A program made the translations under genes and the position numbers. 64,000 nt of DNA from Caenorhabditis remanei. Taxonomy: Eukaryota; Nematoda; Chromadorea; Rhabditida; Rhabditidae. This document shows, one piece after another, positions 55,871 through 64,000 of the stretch (its first letter is position 1; the number at the start of each line of letters is the position of its first letter). The stretch spans positions 4,526,001-4,590,000 of the forward strand of contig NC_071329.1 of the NCBI RefSeq assembly GCF_010183535.1, given 5' to 3'. The notes beneath the pieces are model-generated. The model was given only the letters and a program-made list of their open reading frames with translations, did not search any database and had not been told where the DNA came from.

Positions 55871-55995
55871 CAATAGAAGAATGATTGGAATGTGGAAGGA
55901 GGAGAAGAAAATAAGAATACACGATAATAATAATAATAAGAAAGTAAATAAAATTAATAGAATTATTATAATCGAGTATACTCCCGGCTCAGCGA

Positions 55996-57744
55996 TTAAT
56001 GTCTCCTTTCGTCCTTTCGGTTATCTCTGGACTGCTCACGGCGGTGTCCTCCTCTTTCCCTTGATTGGTCCCTACGAGGGGCGTGGCTGTCTCTTCGGCG
56101 ACCATGTGATGGTCCCGGGACATTCGGGTCCTCCGAATCGTGGCTGGAGCTTCGTCCTCGGCTGTTTCCCCGAGGGGCGTGGTTGTCACCTCGGTGACCA
56201 TTTGTGCTCCATTGATCGTCGTAGTCTGGCCTTCCTCGATGTCCCCGAGGGGCGTGACAATGTGGTCGAGTCGGATTGGCTGGGACGTAGTCCTCTGGAG
56301 TCCGGTGAATGTGGACTGGGTAGTCACAGAGCGAGTAGTGATGCTCTGTGACTCGTTTGCAGTACCGACAGTGTGTCGGTCTGCATTTGCAGAATCCGTG
56401 TGCGAGGGGTTTGATGCAGCGAGAGCATCTTATTCCTCTGATGGAGTCGCGTCTATCGTCCGCTGACTCGACGTTCTGACAATTGTCAGAATAGTGGTTG
56501 AGCCCACAAAAGGCGCAATCGTTCTTGATTGCTTTCAATTCGTAGTCGCGTGGGTATATCCATCGTTTTGGACGAGATGGATCAAACCCATCGTCTCTTC
56601 TTTTTGGGGGTGGCGATCTCGAACGATGACTGTCCTCATCTTCATCTCTCTCTGGATGATCGTCTTGTCGTTCCGGCGAGCGACGCTTGTCCTTTTGCTC
56701 CTGGGATGGCCGATTGTCCCTGCGATCCCCATACTGTCCTGGCGATCCTTCACGTCGACGTTCGGGTTGTCCTGGCGATCCTTCACGAATACGTTGGGCT
56801 TGTCCTGGCGATCCTTCACGGCGATGTTGGGCTTGTCCTGGCGATCCATCACGGCGATGTTGGGCCTGCCCAGGCGATTCTGGAGCCTGCTCAACTCCGG
56901 AGGAGCCTCCCCGGCCATAATACCGGATAGCTTCGATATCGTTGGTTGTTGCCTCGATAGAACTTTTCAATTCTTCAATTACCTCCGTGTGTTTCTTGAT
57001 GGCACTTCTTGCTTCATCCAGATCTCCTTTTATGATCTTCAAGAGGTCGACCAACTCTACTTGTTGCGCCGCCATGTCGTTATGGATATCACGGAGTCCC
57101 GTAGTTGCCTCCGCTGATATTGCGGTGAAGAACGTCCTTGCGCGAGCGATATCTGTCGTTACTTCACTTAAGCTTAATCCACGGTTGGCGAGATATCCTC
57201 GGATTTCCAAGTCGTCTGCGATTCCTAGGTCCTCCAGTCTCCCCAATGCTGCTCTCTGGCGTTCGAACTCCTCGATCGCCTGTAGGGTCTTTATGAACTC
57301 TCCAGTGATCTCGGCGTTCAATCCAACAATCTGGTGGATTTTGTCCTGATTGTTTAAGGTGTGGCTGTGGATTATTTGTCCAATTTGTCTGCTTGCATCT
57401 GCAGCTCTCCTTTCTCGTCTATTCATTGCGTCTTTTGCCCTTTGCAATTCATTTGCAATGCGTTCTAGTTCCCAATGGGGCGGTCGATCTTCAGGGTATT
57501 GTTCTTCGCGTCTTGTTCTGTTCATGATGGCGAGTGTGTTTGCTGCAATTTGAACAGATTTAGTGGCTGAATATTGGAGCATGCAAGGAGACGAGTAATT
57601 GTACGAAGGCATGCACATTGGACGAGATAATGTAGAACTGGGCATGCAGAAAAAGAAGATAAAAACTGTGGTTTTTAAGCCACGTGTTCCGTTTTTGGCC
57701 GATTTCTGGCGCGTCGGCGCTTGAAGAAAAAATAAATCCAACAT
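55996..57744 (-). CDS. Additional zinc-knuckle, Arg/Ser-rich ORF downstream of env in the retroelement
   Basis: The frame is open for 582 codons; a more likely start is the Met at about 57526 (MNRTRREEQ), giving about 509 aa. The N-terminal half is charged and helical with coiled-coil character. The centre has four or five repeats of about 11 residues built on GSPGQAQHRRE, coded by 33-bp DNA repeats (about 56735-56885). A Cys/His cluster follows: CAFCGLNHYSDNC fits CX2CX3HX4C, then CSRC, CKCRPTHCRYC and HHYSLC. The C-terminus is rich in Arg, Ser and His. This is nucleocapsid-like and suggests RNA binding, yet the normal Gag knuckle lies at the right edge of the window. It may be an accessory protein or a captured gag. 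It overlaps env by about 70 nt. Confidence 0.7.
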   Translation of the reverse strand: MLDLFFLQAPTRQKSAKNGTRGLKTTVFIFFFCMPSSTLSRPMCMPSYNYSSPCMLQYSATKSVQIAANTLAIMNRTRREEQYPEDRPPHWELERIANELQRAKDAMNRRERRAADASRQIGQIIHSHTLNNQDKIHQIVGLNAEITGEFIKTLQAIEEFERQRAALGRLEDLGIADDLEIRGYLANRGLSLSEVTTDIARARTFFTAISAEATTGLRDIHNDMAAQQVELVDLLKIIKGDLDEARSAIKKHTEVIEELKSSIEATTNDIEAIRYYGRGGSSGVEQAPESPGQAQHRRDGSPGQAQHRREGSPGQAQRIREGSPGQPERRREGSPGQYGDRRDNRPSQEQKDKRRSPERQDDHPERDEDEDSHRSRSPPPKRRDDGFDPSRPKRWIYPRDYELKAIKNDCAFCGLNHYSDNCQNVESADDRRDSIRGIRCSRCIKPLAHGFCKCRPTHCRYCKRVTEHHYSLCDYPVHIHRTPEDYVPANPTRPHCHAPRGHRGRPDYDDQWSTNGHRGDNHAPRGNSRGRSSSHDSEDPNVPGPSHGRRRDSHAPRRDQSRERGGHRREQSRDNRKDERRH

Positions 57745-58508
57745 ATGATCTCGATTGGCATCATGATGATGAAAAGTATTCCTTTCAGGATGTTCTTGAC
57801 AACTTTGAATCCGGCTCTTGTTATCATTGTGTATGTGAGAAGGAATCCAATTCCGACTATTACTAATACAGTGATGACCGTCTTCATGTATCCAAGGTAG
57901 CTGTCGATGACATGTCCGATGTCCGGAAAGTTGATCTCGTTATAGAGCGTCGAATCTCCTCGAATTGCTCTGTAGATCGATGTCCAAATTGAACCGGAAT
58001 ACTTCAAGTTTCCATTGATTTCGAATCGTTCACTGTTTCCTCCGCAACTGATCGAGCATGATCGTCTGAGCTTAGCGTTGCTCGAGAAAAACGTGAGGTT
58101 CGTGTTGTATCCTTTTGGAGTACATCTGATGGCGAAGACTTCCTTACCGCAATCCACGTTTGCCATAGTGTCTTCTTTTCGAGTATAGCAATTGACTTCG
58201 GCTGTTGATCCTGCTTCGCAGGCGTAACATCCGGCCGCTTCTTTGGCTGTAGCCTTGCATCTGTCTTCGGAAAGCATTGTTACTGTCGACCATTTTTTCA
58301 GGATCTTCATAGTAATCTTCATCGTTGCTGTTCCTGTGACTGCTTGTACGGTGTCATTGCTCACTTCCAATTTCCAATGTCCTTCTCGAATCGGGAGATG
58401 TCGTTGGGGTGAATCAAACGCTGCTTTCGATGTGTATCCCGTGGTTAGAGCAATATGGTGTAGTCGTTGCAACAGGGTTGTTTCCTCGGATATCCTTTCC
58501 AAGGACAC
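57675..58508 (-). CDS. Env-like fragment resembling the C-terminal part of phlebovirus Gc, 277 aa
   Basis: Old or current envelope ORF of the retroelement. It has a Cys-rich membrane-proximal region (CYACEAGS and later SCSISCGG) of the kind found in phlebovirus glycoprotein G2 and in env-bearing nematode BEL elements. It then has a membrane helix (VITVLVIVGIGFLL), a second hydrophobic stretch and a basic tail (FFKRRRARN). It is shorter than a full phlebovirus-type Gc, and the regions expected to hold the fusion loop are not recognisable, so it appears N-terminally incomplete. A signal-peptide-like hydrophobic run lies in the overlapping pol frame just upstream. Expression by splicing or frameshifting is possible, but decay is simpler. 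Confidence 0.7.
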   Translation of the reverse strand: MSLERISEETTLLQRLHHIALTTGYTSKAAFDSPQRHLPIREGHWKLEVSNDTVQAVTGTATMKITMKILKKWSTVTMLSEDRCKATAKEAAGCYACEAGSTAEVNCYTRKEDTMANVDCGKEVFAIRCTPKGYNTNLTFFSSNAKLRRSCSISCGGNSERFEINGNLKYSGSIWTSIYRAIRGDSTLYNEINFPDIGHVIDSYLGYMKTVITVLVIVGIGFLLTYTMITRAGFKVVKNILKGILFIIMMPIEIICWIYFFFKRRRARNRPKTEHVA

Positions 58509-61140
58509 TTCCTACTAGACCCATTAGCATTATCACTGTGATTGGCAGGACGGAGGAGAATGTCGTTGGTGAGCTTTTTGAGAAGCAGACTTCGTGATCC
58601 ACGTCTTCGGCGTAGTTCATAGCCTTCCTTTTTCTCAAATTATACCTTCTCTCCTGGTCGTCCTCTGTGACTGTTGGCGTTGACACGTCTTCCGGCGTGT
58701 GACTCGTCTCTTCCGTGTCAGGTGTTTCTTCCGCGTCCGGTTCGTCCAACTCGAGTGGGATCAAGTGGTTAATCGACTTACGCAGCTCATTTCCTGTGAC
58801 TGTCTTGACGATTGCTTCCCGAATTGATCCCTCCGGTGTCTTCACCAATTCCTTGATCTGTCCGATTTTCCACACATTCCGAGGTGTTGGTTGTTCTTCC
58901 CAGAGAAGAACGCATTGTCCGACTCTGGGTTGACTGGCTGATCCTCGTTTCTTGTCCATTCTTGACTTGTGGTGTGTCCTGAGTTCCGTGAGGTACTCAT
59001 TCGAAAATCGTCTCCAAATCTTCTCTGACGCATTGATTGATGCTTCTAGCATCTTGATCGTCCCCTTTCGTGTCTCAACTGCTTGTGCTTCTTTTGATGG
59101 CATGTAGTCGTCCAGCGAAGTGAGCGTTGATTCTAAGGGCAGTGTGACTGGAAGTCTTGGCGTCATGAAGTCGGACGGTCGGATTGGATTTTGCGTTCCC
59201 ATCTCGTTGTCCGGATACGTGAGCGGTCGATCATTCATCATCGCCGCTACTTCATGGAACACAGTCTGGAGCTCTTCCAAGTTGAGCTTCTGGAGACGTC
59301 GTTCCTTCATGAAGGACTGCTTCGCGATCTTCACCATCCTCTCATACATTCCTCCTTTCCAGGGTGAAAGTGGTGTGATGAATTTCCATTCGATGTCTCG
59401 GATGCGTAAGAAGTTTAGTACTTCTTCTGTCAATTCCGAGGAGTCAATTGCGTCCTTTACGATCTTGTATCCCAGCGTGAAGTTCGTTCCATTGTCCGTC
59501 AGTATTTTCGTCGGCATTCCTCGAATTCCGATAAATCGGCGTAGTGATTGTATAAATGACGACGCTCTCTGATCGGTGACGACTTCTATGTGGGTAGCTC
59601 TGGTAACCATGCATACGTAGATGATCCCGTAGGCCTTCTGTGTCGTTCCATCTGGTCCTTTGTAGTCGATCGGTCCGAATCCATCGATCCCGATATTCCC
59701 AAAGGGGCGTGTTTTCGTTACTCTCATCGCTGGGAGTGGTGCCATGTCTGGGTACTTGTATGGTAACTTAGATACCCGTTGGCAGGGTACACATTTTGCC
59801 AGATGTTTCTTCACTTGTTGACGAATCTTCGGAAGACAGTACTGCTTTCGTATCGCCGTAATGGTGTGGTTTTCCGACAAGTGGAGCTTTCCGTGTTCGT
59901 GGAGAATGATCATCTTTGCCAATGCTGAATTCGGTTGCAGCAATATCGGAAACTTTGTTTCTTGCTCCAATTCGGCGTTCTTCATTCTTCCAACACAAAC
60001 TATGACTCCTCTGTCATCTTTTGTTAGTCCAAGATCGTTCCACTTTTTGAGTTGTTGCGGCGTAATGAGTTTCTGCTGATCTTTGATAAGGATCTCTCTT
60101 GCTTTCTTGAATTCCTCCGTTGAGATTGTGGGTGAATCCGTGAATTCCATCCACTCGGGGATTTTCTTTCCAAGCTTGTCCTTTCCTGTTGCCAGGCGTC
60201 TTTTCAGAAACTTCATCGCGTATGCCACAATGTGGATCATCTTGGTGTAGTTATTGGTGACGTCGCAATTGAATATTGCGATTTGATCTTGTCCAGTCGT
60301 GATCATACCATATGCGTGGTGAACCTCCGTGTTGAGGTGGAAGGTGTCTCGTTCTTGAACCCATTGTTCCAACGTTTGTCCGATTGGAATTGGTCCGTTG
60401 AACCACAGTTTGTTGTCCGCAAGCTCTCGGTTGCAGCCTCGTGTTCCCAGATCCGCTGGGTTCTCTTCTGAAGCCACATGTCCAAAACTCACTAGAATTC
60501 CCATGTCCGTGATTTGATCCACTGTGTTGTAGATGGATTTCAATCGATTCGCGACAAGGATTCCAACCACTTTCTTGTCCGTTGCTCCTTTCACCCAGCT
60601 GAGTGCTATCGTGGAGTCCGTGAAAATGTTGATTTCGGTGACATTGATGTTGCCAAGTTTCAGAAATTCAATGGTCTTGAGGGTGTTGACTGTACCCATT
60701 TCAAGTGCTTGCATCTCCAATTTCGGGATCGTCCAAATTTCTTTCAATGGTTTGACTTTCGATTTGGCGTATATCAGGTGGCATCCCATCTCGTTGACAA
60801 CATAAATTGTCCATGCCGTTGCTTCCTTCGAGGCGTCCGTGAAAGTCACTAATTTGTTGTTAAGCGACTTACTGATTACGTGACGTGGTATCCTCTTGCT
60901 GAATCCTTGGATGTCTTCCACCAATTGTTGCCATTGGATCTCGTGTTCCTTGTTCAAAGGTGTGTCCCAATCGTATTCATCCATCCATAGTTCCCTCTGG
61001 AACAGTTTCATTGGCAGGACGAGGGCTGCTAGCGATCCGAGTGGGTCGAAAATTCCGTGTATCACGCTTGAAACGGTTCTTCTCGAATTGGATTTGCAAT
61101 TGTCCAGCTTCACTTCCATGACCAACTGGTCTTCTTTGAT
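58414..61140 (-). CDS. BEL/Pao Pol, downstream part: RNase H and integrase
   Basis: Continuation of the pol broken at 61140/62197, open to a stop at about 58414. The start is inherited from upstream and not a true ATG. In order it has the RT-connection region (FDPLGSLAALVLPMKLF), RNase H with TDAS, LEMQALE and FTDSTIALSW, and an integrase zinc-binding HHCC (HEHGKLHLSENH with CVPCQ). The integrase core has its first Asp in GIDGFGP, LTDNGTNF and Glu in GGMYERMV, so a complete DDE triad is visible. A C-terminal hydrophobic segment overlaps the env frame. The integrase would insert the cDNA copy into the genome. No internal stop is seen in this part. Confidence 0.9.
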   Translation of the reverse strand: MKEDQLVMEVKLDNCKSNSRRTVSSVIHGIFDPLGSLAALVLPMKLFQRELWMDEYDWDTPLNKEHEIQWQQLVEDIQGFSKRIPRHVISKSLNNKLVTFTDASKEATAWTIYVVNEMGCHLIYAKSKVKPLKEIWTIPKLEMQALEMGTVNTLKTIEFLKLGNINVTEINIFTDSTIALSWVKGATDKKVVGILVANRLKSIYNTVDQITDMGILVSFGHVASEENPADLGTRGCNRELADNKLWFNGPIPIGQTLEQWVQERDTFHLNTEVHHAYGMITTGQDQIAIFNCDVTNNYTKMIHIVAYAMKFLKRRLATGKDKLGKKIPEWMEFTDSPTISTEEFKKAREILIKDQQKLITPQQLKKWNDLGLTKDDRGVIVCVGRMKNAELEQETKFPILLQPNSALAKMIILHEHGKLHLSENHTITAIRKQYCLPKIRQQVKKHLAKCVPCQRVSKLPYKYPDMAPLPAMRVTKTRPFGNIGIDGFGPIDYKGPDGTTQKAYGIIYVCMVTRATHIEVVTDQRASSFIQSLRRFIGIRGMPTKILTDNGTNFTLGYKIVKDAIDSSELTEEVLNFLRIRDIEWKFITPLSPWKGGMYERMVKIAKQSFMKERRLQKLNLEELQTVFHEVAAMMNDRPLTYPDNEMGTQNPIRPSDFMTPRLPVTLPLESTLTSLDDYMPSKEAQAVETRKGTIKMLEASINASEKIWRRFSNEYLTELRTHHKSRMDKKRGSASQPRVGQCVLLWEEQPTPRNVWKIGQIKELVKTPEGSIREAIVKTVTGNELRKSINHLIPLELDEPDAEETPDTEETSHTPEDVSTPTVTEDDQERRYNLRKRKAMNYAEDVDHEVCFSKSSPTTFSSVLPITVIMLMGLVGSVLGKDIRGNNPVATTTPYCSNHGIHIESSV

Positions 61141-62196
61141 TGATTTTGATTTATTTATTTATTTGAAGGACTTTCACCACTTATACAAATAAGAAAAAAA
61201 GAAACAGTTATAATTTAAAAATTAGAGTGTTTAAGTATTAAAAAGGGTTCCACAAAATTAAAAGAAATATTACATCGAAATACATCGGAATTAGGAAAAC
61301 TGGGGAATATATGAGGGGGGAGTTTATTCCAACAGGAGATAATCCTGTTGGTAAAAAATTGGCAAGTGTTCTTAGTGCTGTTTGATAATTTAGATTTGAT
61401 ATAATAGGGGTGACGGCGTAAATTATTACTAAAACGAGGAAGACTTATGTGCACGTCGTTATAAATTCTTACTTCTTTACTAACAAGAATCTTATACATA
61501 AAAACTAAATCAATAATAATGCGTCTATGTTCAAGAGAAAGAATATCACAATGTTTAATGGATTCAAAATAAGATATGTAAGGAATATTAAATTTACGAA
61601 AAACCCGAAAAATAAAAGTTTTTTGGACTGACTCGATTAGCCTAACTTGTTCTTTAGATGTGGGGGAGAAAACAGTAGACCCATATTCCAAAAGGGGACG
61701 AACATAAATTTTAAAGCATTTGATGAAAATTTCGAAGTCAGCATGACGGAGAACATTGAAAAATATGTTGACTCTTTGATGGGCTTTGCGAAGTGTGACA
61801 TCAAGGTGGTTTGAGAAGTTAAGATCAGAATTGAAAATGATACCCAAGTCTCGAATAATTTTTGTTTGGGGAATAATTGCGTCATTAATGGAAAAGTTCA
61901 ATGAAGCTGAGTTAGAGTGTTTTTTAGAATGATTAAACGATATTACTTCACATTTTTCAGGCGCAACACCCATTTGCCAGTTGTCACACCATACACTTAG
62001 TCTAACAAGATCTTTTTTGATGCAGTCGGCGTTAGTAGAAAACAGTTTTAAGTCATCAGCATAGAGTAAGTAGTTTGATTCGAAGGCGTCACCAATGTCG
62101 TTAATAAAAAGGAGAAAAAGGAGAGGTCCAAGAACTGAGCCTTGCGGTACTCCAGATAGAACAGAACGGTCAGATGAGAAAACATTGTTAATACAC
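61141..62196 (-). mobile_element. 5'-truncated LINE inserted in the BEL/Pao pol
   Basis: Pol sequence stops at 61140 and resumes at 62197, and both junctions carry GAT (61138-61140 and 62197-62199). The 1,056-bp insert runs on the minus strand. Its 3' end lies at 61141 with a tail of AAATAAATAAATC-like repeats. Only the later part of its reverse transcriptase ORF is present, as is usual after incomplete target-primed reverse transcription. Confidence 0.9.
61215..62195 (-). pseudogene. Partial LINE reverse transcriptase ORF
   Basis: The minus-strand frame is open from the 5' truncation to a stop at 61215 (about 326 codons). It has SGVPQGSVLGPLLF, the catalytic LLYADDLKLF and a thumb or C-terminal part including RPLLEYGSTVFSPTSK. 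This resembles CR1/Jockey-type LINE reverse transcriptases. The endonuclease and the first RT motifs are missing, so it cannot act by itself. Lack of stops implies a fairly recent insertion. Confidence 0.85.
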
Positions 62197-64000
62197 GATG
62201 TCCCATGGTATTCCCAATACTTTGGGCGTGGTATCTTCTGATGCGTCTTTCTCTGGAATCATCTCTCGCAGTTCCTTGGAGTTGGTTGTGAATTCTCGTA
62301 GATTCATTCCCATTTCATTGAACGTCTCCTTGGGGCAACTGTATAGTTTGATGATGTTCCCTGGATCCATATCCGTTGTCATCAGAAGATTGTCCACATA
62401 CAGATTGTAAGACATCTCACGGGCCATGTCCTGGTCGTTGATTGTCTCCAGGTGATGGTTAATCGTTGCTGCTAACAAGAAAGGGCTTACATTTAGACCG
62501 AAAAGGACTCGAGTGAAGCGGAGCACCATGATGTTGTCTCCTGTGAAGTCCTTGTTGATGTCTTTGACCCATAGCAGTCTTGTAGCATCTCTGTCATCCT
62601 CATGGAGATAGACTTGCAAAAAAGCCTTCTCGACGTCCGAGGTGACAGCCGTTTTTCCTGATCGGAAACGTAAAAGCATCCCCATCAAGTCCGGAAGAAT
62701 GGTGGGTCCTTGATGTATCTGGTCGTTGAGGGATGGTTTGTTCTTGAAGTGTGCGGAGCCATCTACAACCACTCTGCATTTTGTGGTTGTCTTCGTTGGC
62801 GTGAAGACTGGTTGGTGCGGATTGTAGTGTACAAGTCTTTTTCCCGTTCGTTCGTGTGCGTCAACGATTTCCAGTATTCCTTTCTCGAGTTGGTCTTGGA
62901 ATACTGTGTCGATCGTTTTCAATACTTCTTTCGAGTATTGTCGTCCTACACTAATGAGTCTCTTCTCAGCGATTGAGTAGTTATCAGGTAACTCCTCGCG
63001 ATCCTCTTTCATGTGCAAGCGAACGTAATATGACTTATCTCTCTTTTCCACAGTCCTCTTGAAATGTTCCACAGTCGCTCGCTCCATTTCTGCTTTCTCG
63101 TTGACAAGCGATCCTGTGAACTCTTCCGGCTTCTTCATGGTGGTGTCTCTCTTCTGCTGCTCCTCGACTCTTTGAGCTTCATCGATTGCTGTTTTTCCAA
63201 TTGCTGTGAACATGTAGTGTTCCGATGGATTGAGCTCGATTTGTGAATCTCTCGGTCGTCCAATAGTTGTATTCCCGAATACAGTATCCAGCAGTGCCAT
63301 TCCTGATGGTAGACGTACCATGTTTCCAGTGAGAATCAGTGTGACGAAATCATCTCCGATGATCATGTCTGGTACAACTGATGTCTCGAAAGCGTCCTTG
63401 TTCATCCTGATGTCGTTCTTCAGGATGTACATCATGTCCTCTGGCGGAAGCGTCCTCTTCTTGATCCTTCCTACCAATTGATCTGATATGTAGGGTGTGA
63501 TTTCCAATTCCTTGTTCGAATTCGGTACTCTGCATTTCACTTTCGTAAGTGCGTATGCTCCTGGTTTCTGTTCTCCTGATTTGAAAGTAGTTAGGGAAAA
63601 CTTATCTTTCTTTATTATTGGGAGTTTCCAGGTGTTCGCAATCTTCTCCGAAATGAATGTGAGATCGGCTCCGGTGTCGATCATCAGTGAGATGCGTTCC
63701 CATTTGGAATTGTGTGGATTGTACGCTTCAGCTTGAATAGTTGGAATAGAAGTTGTGGTGTCCCCGCTAGGACGAGTCGTTGCTGCTGCAGTCTTTTTGT
63801 CTTTCGTGTCCTCTTCGTTTGAATCTTGTGACTCATGGTTACACTCTGCGTTGATGCTTGCAGCCATCGTGCGTCCCTGTGTCGGCTTCTGTTTGTCTTT
63901 CTTCTCCGTCTTCTTCTGATGAGAAGTTGAGTCATTGTTTGGACAGTTACCGAAGTGGTGCCCCGGCTTGTTGCACTTATTGCAGATTCTGCCAGGGCAA
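62197..64000 (-). CDS. BEL/Pao Gag-Pol, upstream part: Gag zinc knuckle, protease and reverse transcriptase (partial at the window edge)
   Basis: The frame is open from the window edge to the LINE junction, so gag lies mostly beyond 64000. The first visible motif is a canonical CX2CX4HX4C knuckle (CNKCNKPGHHFGNC). Next come the aspartic protease site MIDTGADLTFI and RT with KCRVVVDGSAHF, VTSDVEKAFLQVYL, LFGLNVSPFLL and NLYVDNLLM. The usual YxDD is YVDN here. That may be a lineage trait or a damaging change and needs comparison with relatives. At 62197 translation runs into the LINE and stops at once, so Pol is interrupted. Earlier Met codons (e.g. 63867) are internal. Confidence 0.9.

Larger units (their letters stand above)
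55270..64000 (-). mobile_element. BEL/Pao LTR retroelement, env-bearing, incomplete in the window
   Basis: On the minus strand from right to left: Gag end, protease, RT, [LINE], RNase H, integrase, env-like ORF, zinc-knuckle ORF, repeats and putative 3' LTR. The domain order PR-RT-RH-IN and RT/IN motifs place it in BEL/Pao. The pol is broken by the LINE and env looks incomplete, so this copy is probably not autonomous. The 5' LTR and most of gag lie outside the window. Confidence 0.85.

Noticed and set aside
56494..57349. Plus-strand frames of 130-207 codons opposite the zinc-knuckle ORF
   Set aside because: They are shadows of the minus-strand ORF, made open by its biased codon use; composition is unlike a real protein.

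Overview
The window is animal nuclear DNA, most probably from a Caenorhabditis nematode. Genes have many small exons joined by GT...TTTCAG introns, many introns are only about 45-60 nt, and intergenic DNA is AT-rich and full of small inverted-repeat elements. The gene families also fit: a TWK-type two-pore potassium channel, a supplementary nuclear hormone receptor, a CK1-like kinase and an env-bearing BEL/Pao retroelement. The species cannot be fixed from the sequence alone. All coding models were assembled by hand from splice signals and frame continuity.

Layout. (a) 1-8.8 kb: repeats, a CK1-like kinase gene (2307-3813), and a partial second copy of its last two exons (4262-7143). A 2.28-kb DNA transposon with ~225-bp inverted ends splits that copy. 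Two hAT-type MITEs with 8-bp target duplications also lie here. (b) 8.9-12.5 kb: a four-exon gene for a 136-aa coiled-coil protein, with a 1.7-kb inverted-repeat element in intron 2. (c) 12.6-19.5 kb: gene-poor DNA with motif arrays, MITEs and a dispersed duplication. (d) 19.5-32.7 kb: a 20-exon TWK channel gene whose exons join in frame to 1,242 codons; most of the protein is a long C-terminal tail. (e) 34.7-36.4 kb: a 289-aa gene resembling the end of that tail. It is followed within 300 bp by a nuclear receptor gene (36.7-38.2 kb) that loses its ligand-binding domain at a rearrangement. (f) 38.0-52.3 kb: a large imperfect palindrome. One arm holds about 45 copies of a 231/232-bp satellite unit, the other only about two. 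(g) 52.4-54.3 kb, minus strand: two tandem paralogues for small cysteine-containing single-pass membrane proteins. (h) 55.3-64.0 kb, minus strand: most of a BEL/Pao retroelement running off the right edge. It carries the Gag zinc knuckle, protease, RT, RNase H, integrase, an env fragment like phlebovirus Gc, and an additional zinc-knuckle ORF downstream of env. Its pol is interrupted by a 5'-truncated LINE.

The host genes do not form one pathway. The main theme is genome remodelling: nested insertions with readable target duplications, repeats that carry tRNA-like promoter modules, and a palindrome whose two arms record the order of events. The most unusual items are the palindrome with its one-sided satellite expansion, the extra ORF in the retroelement, and the channel-tail module that also occurs as a separate neighbouring gene.
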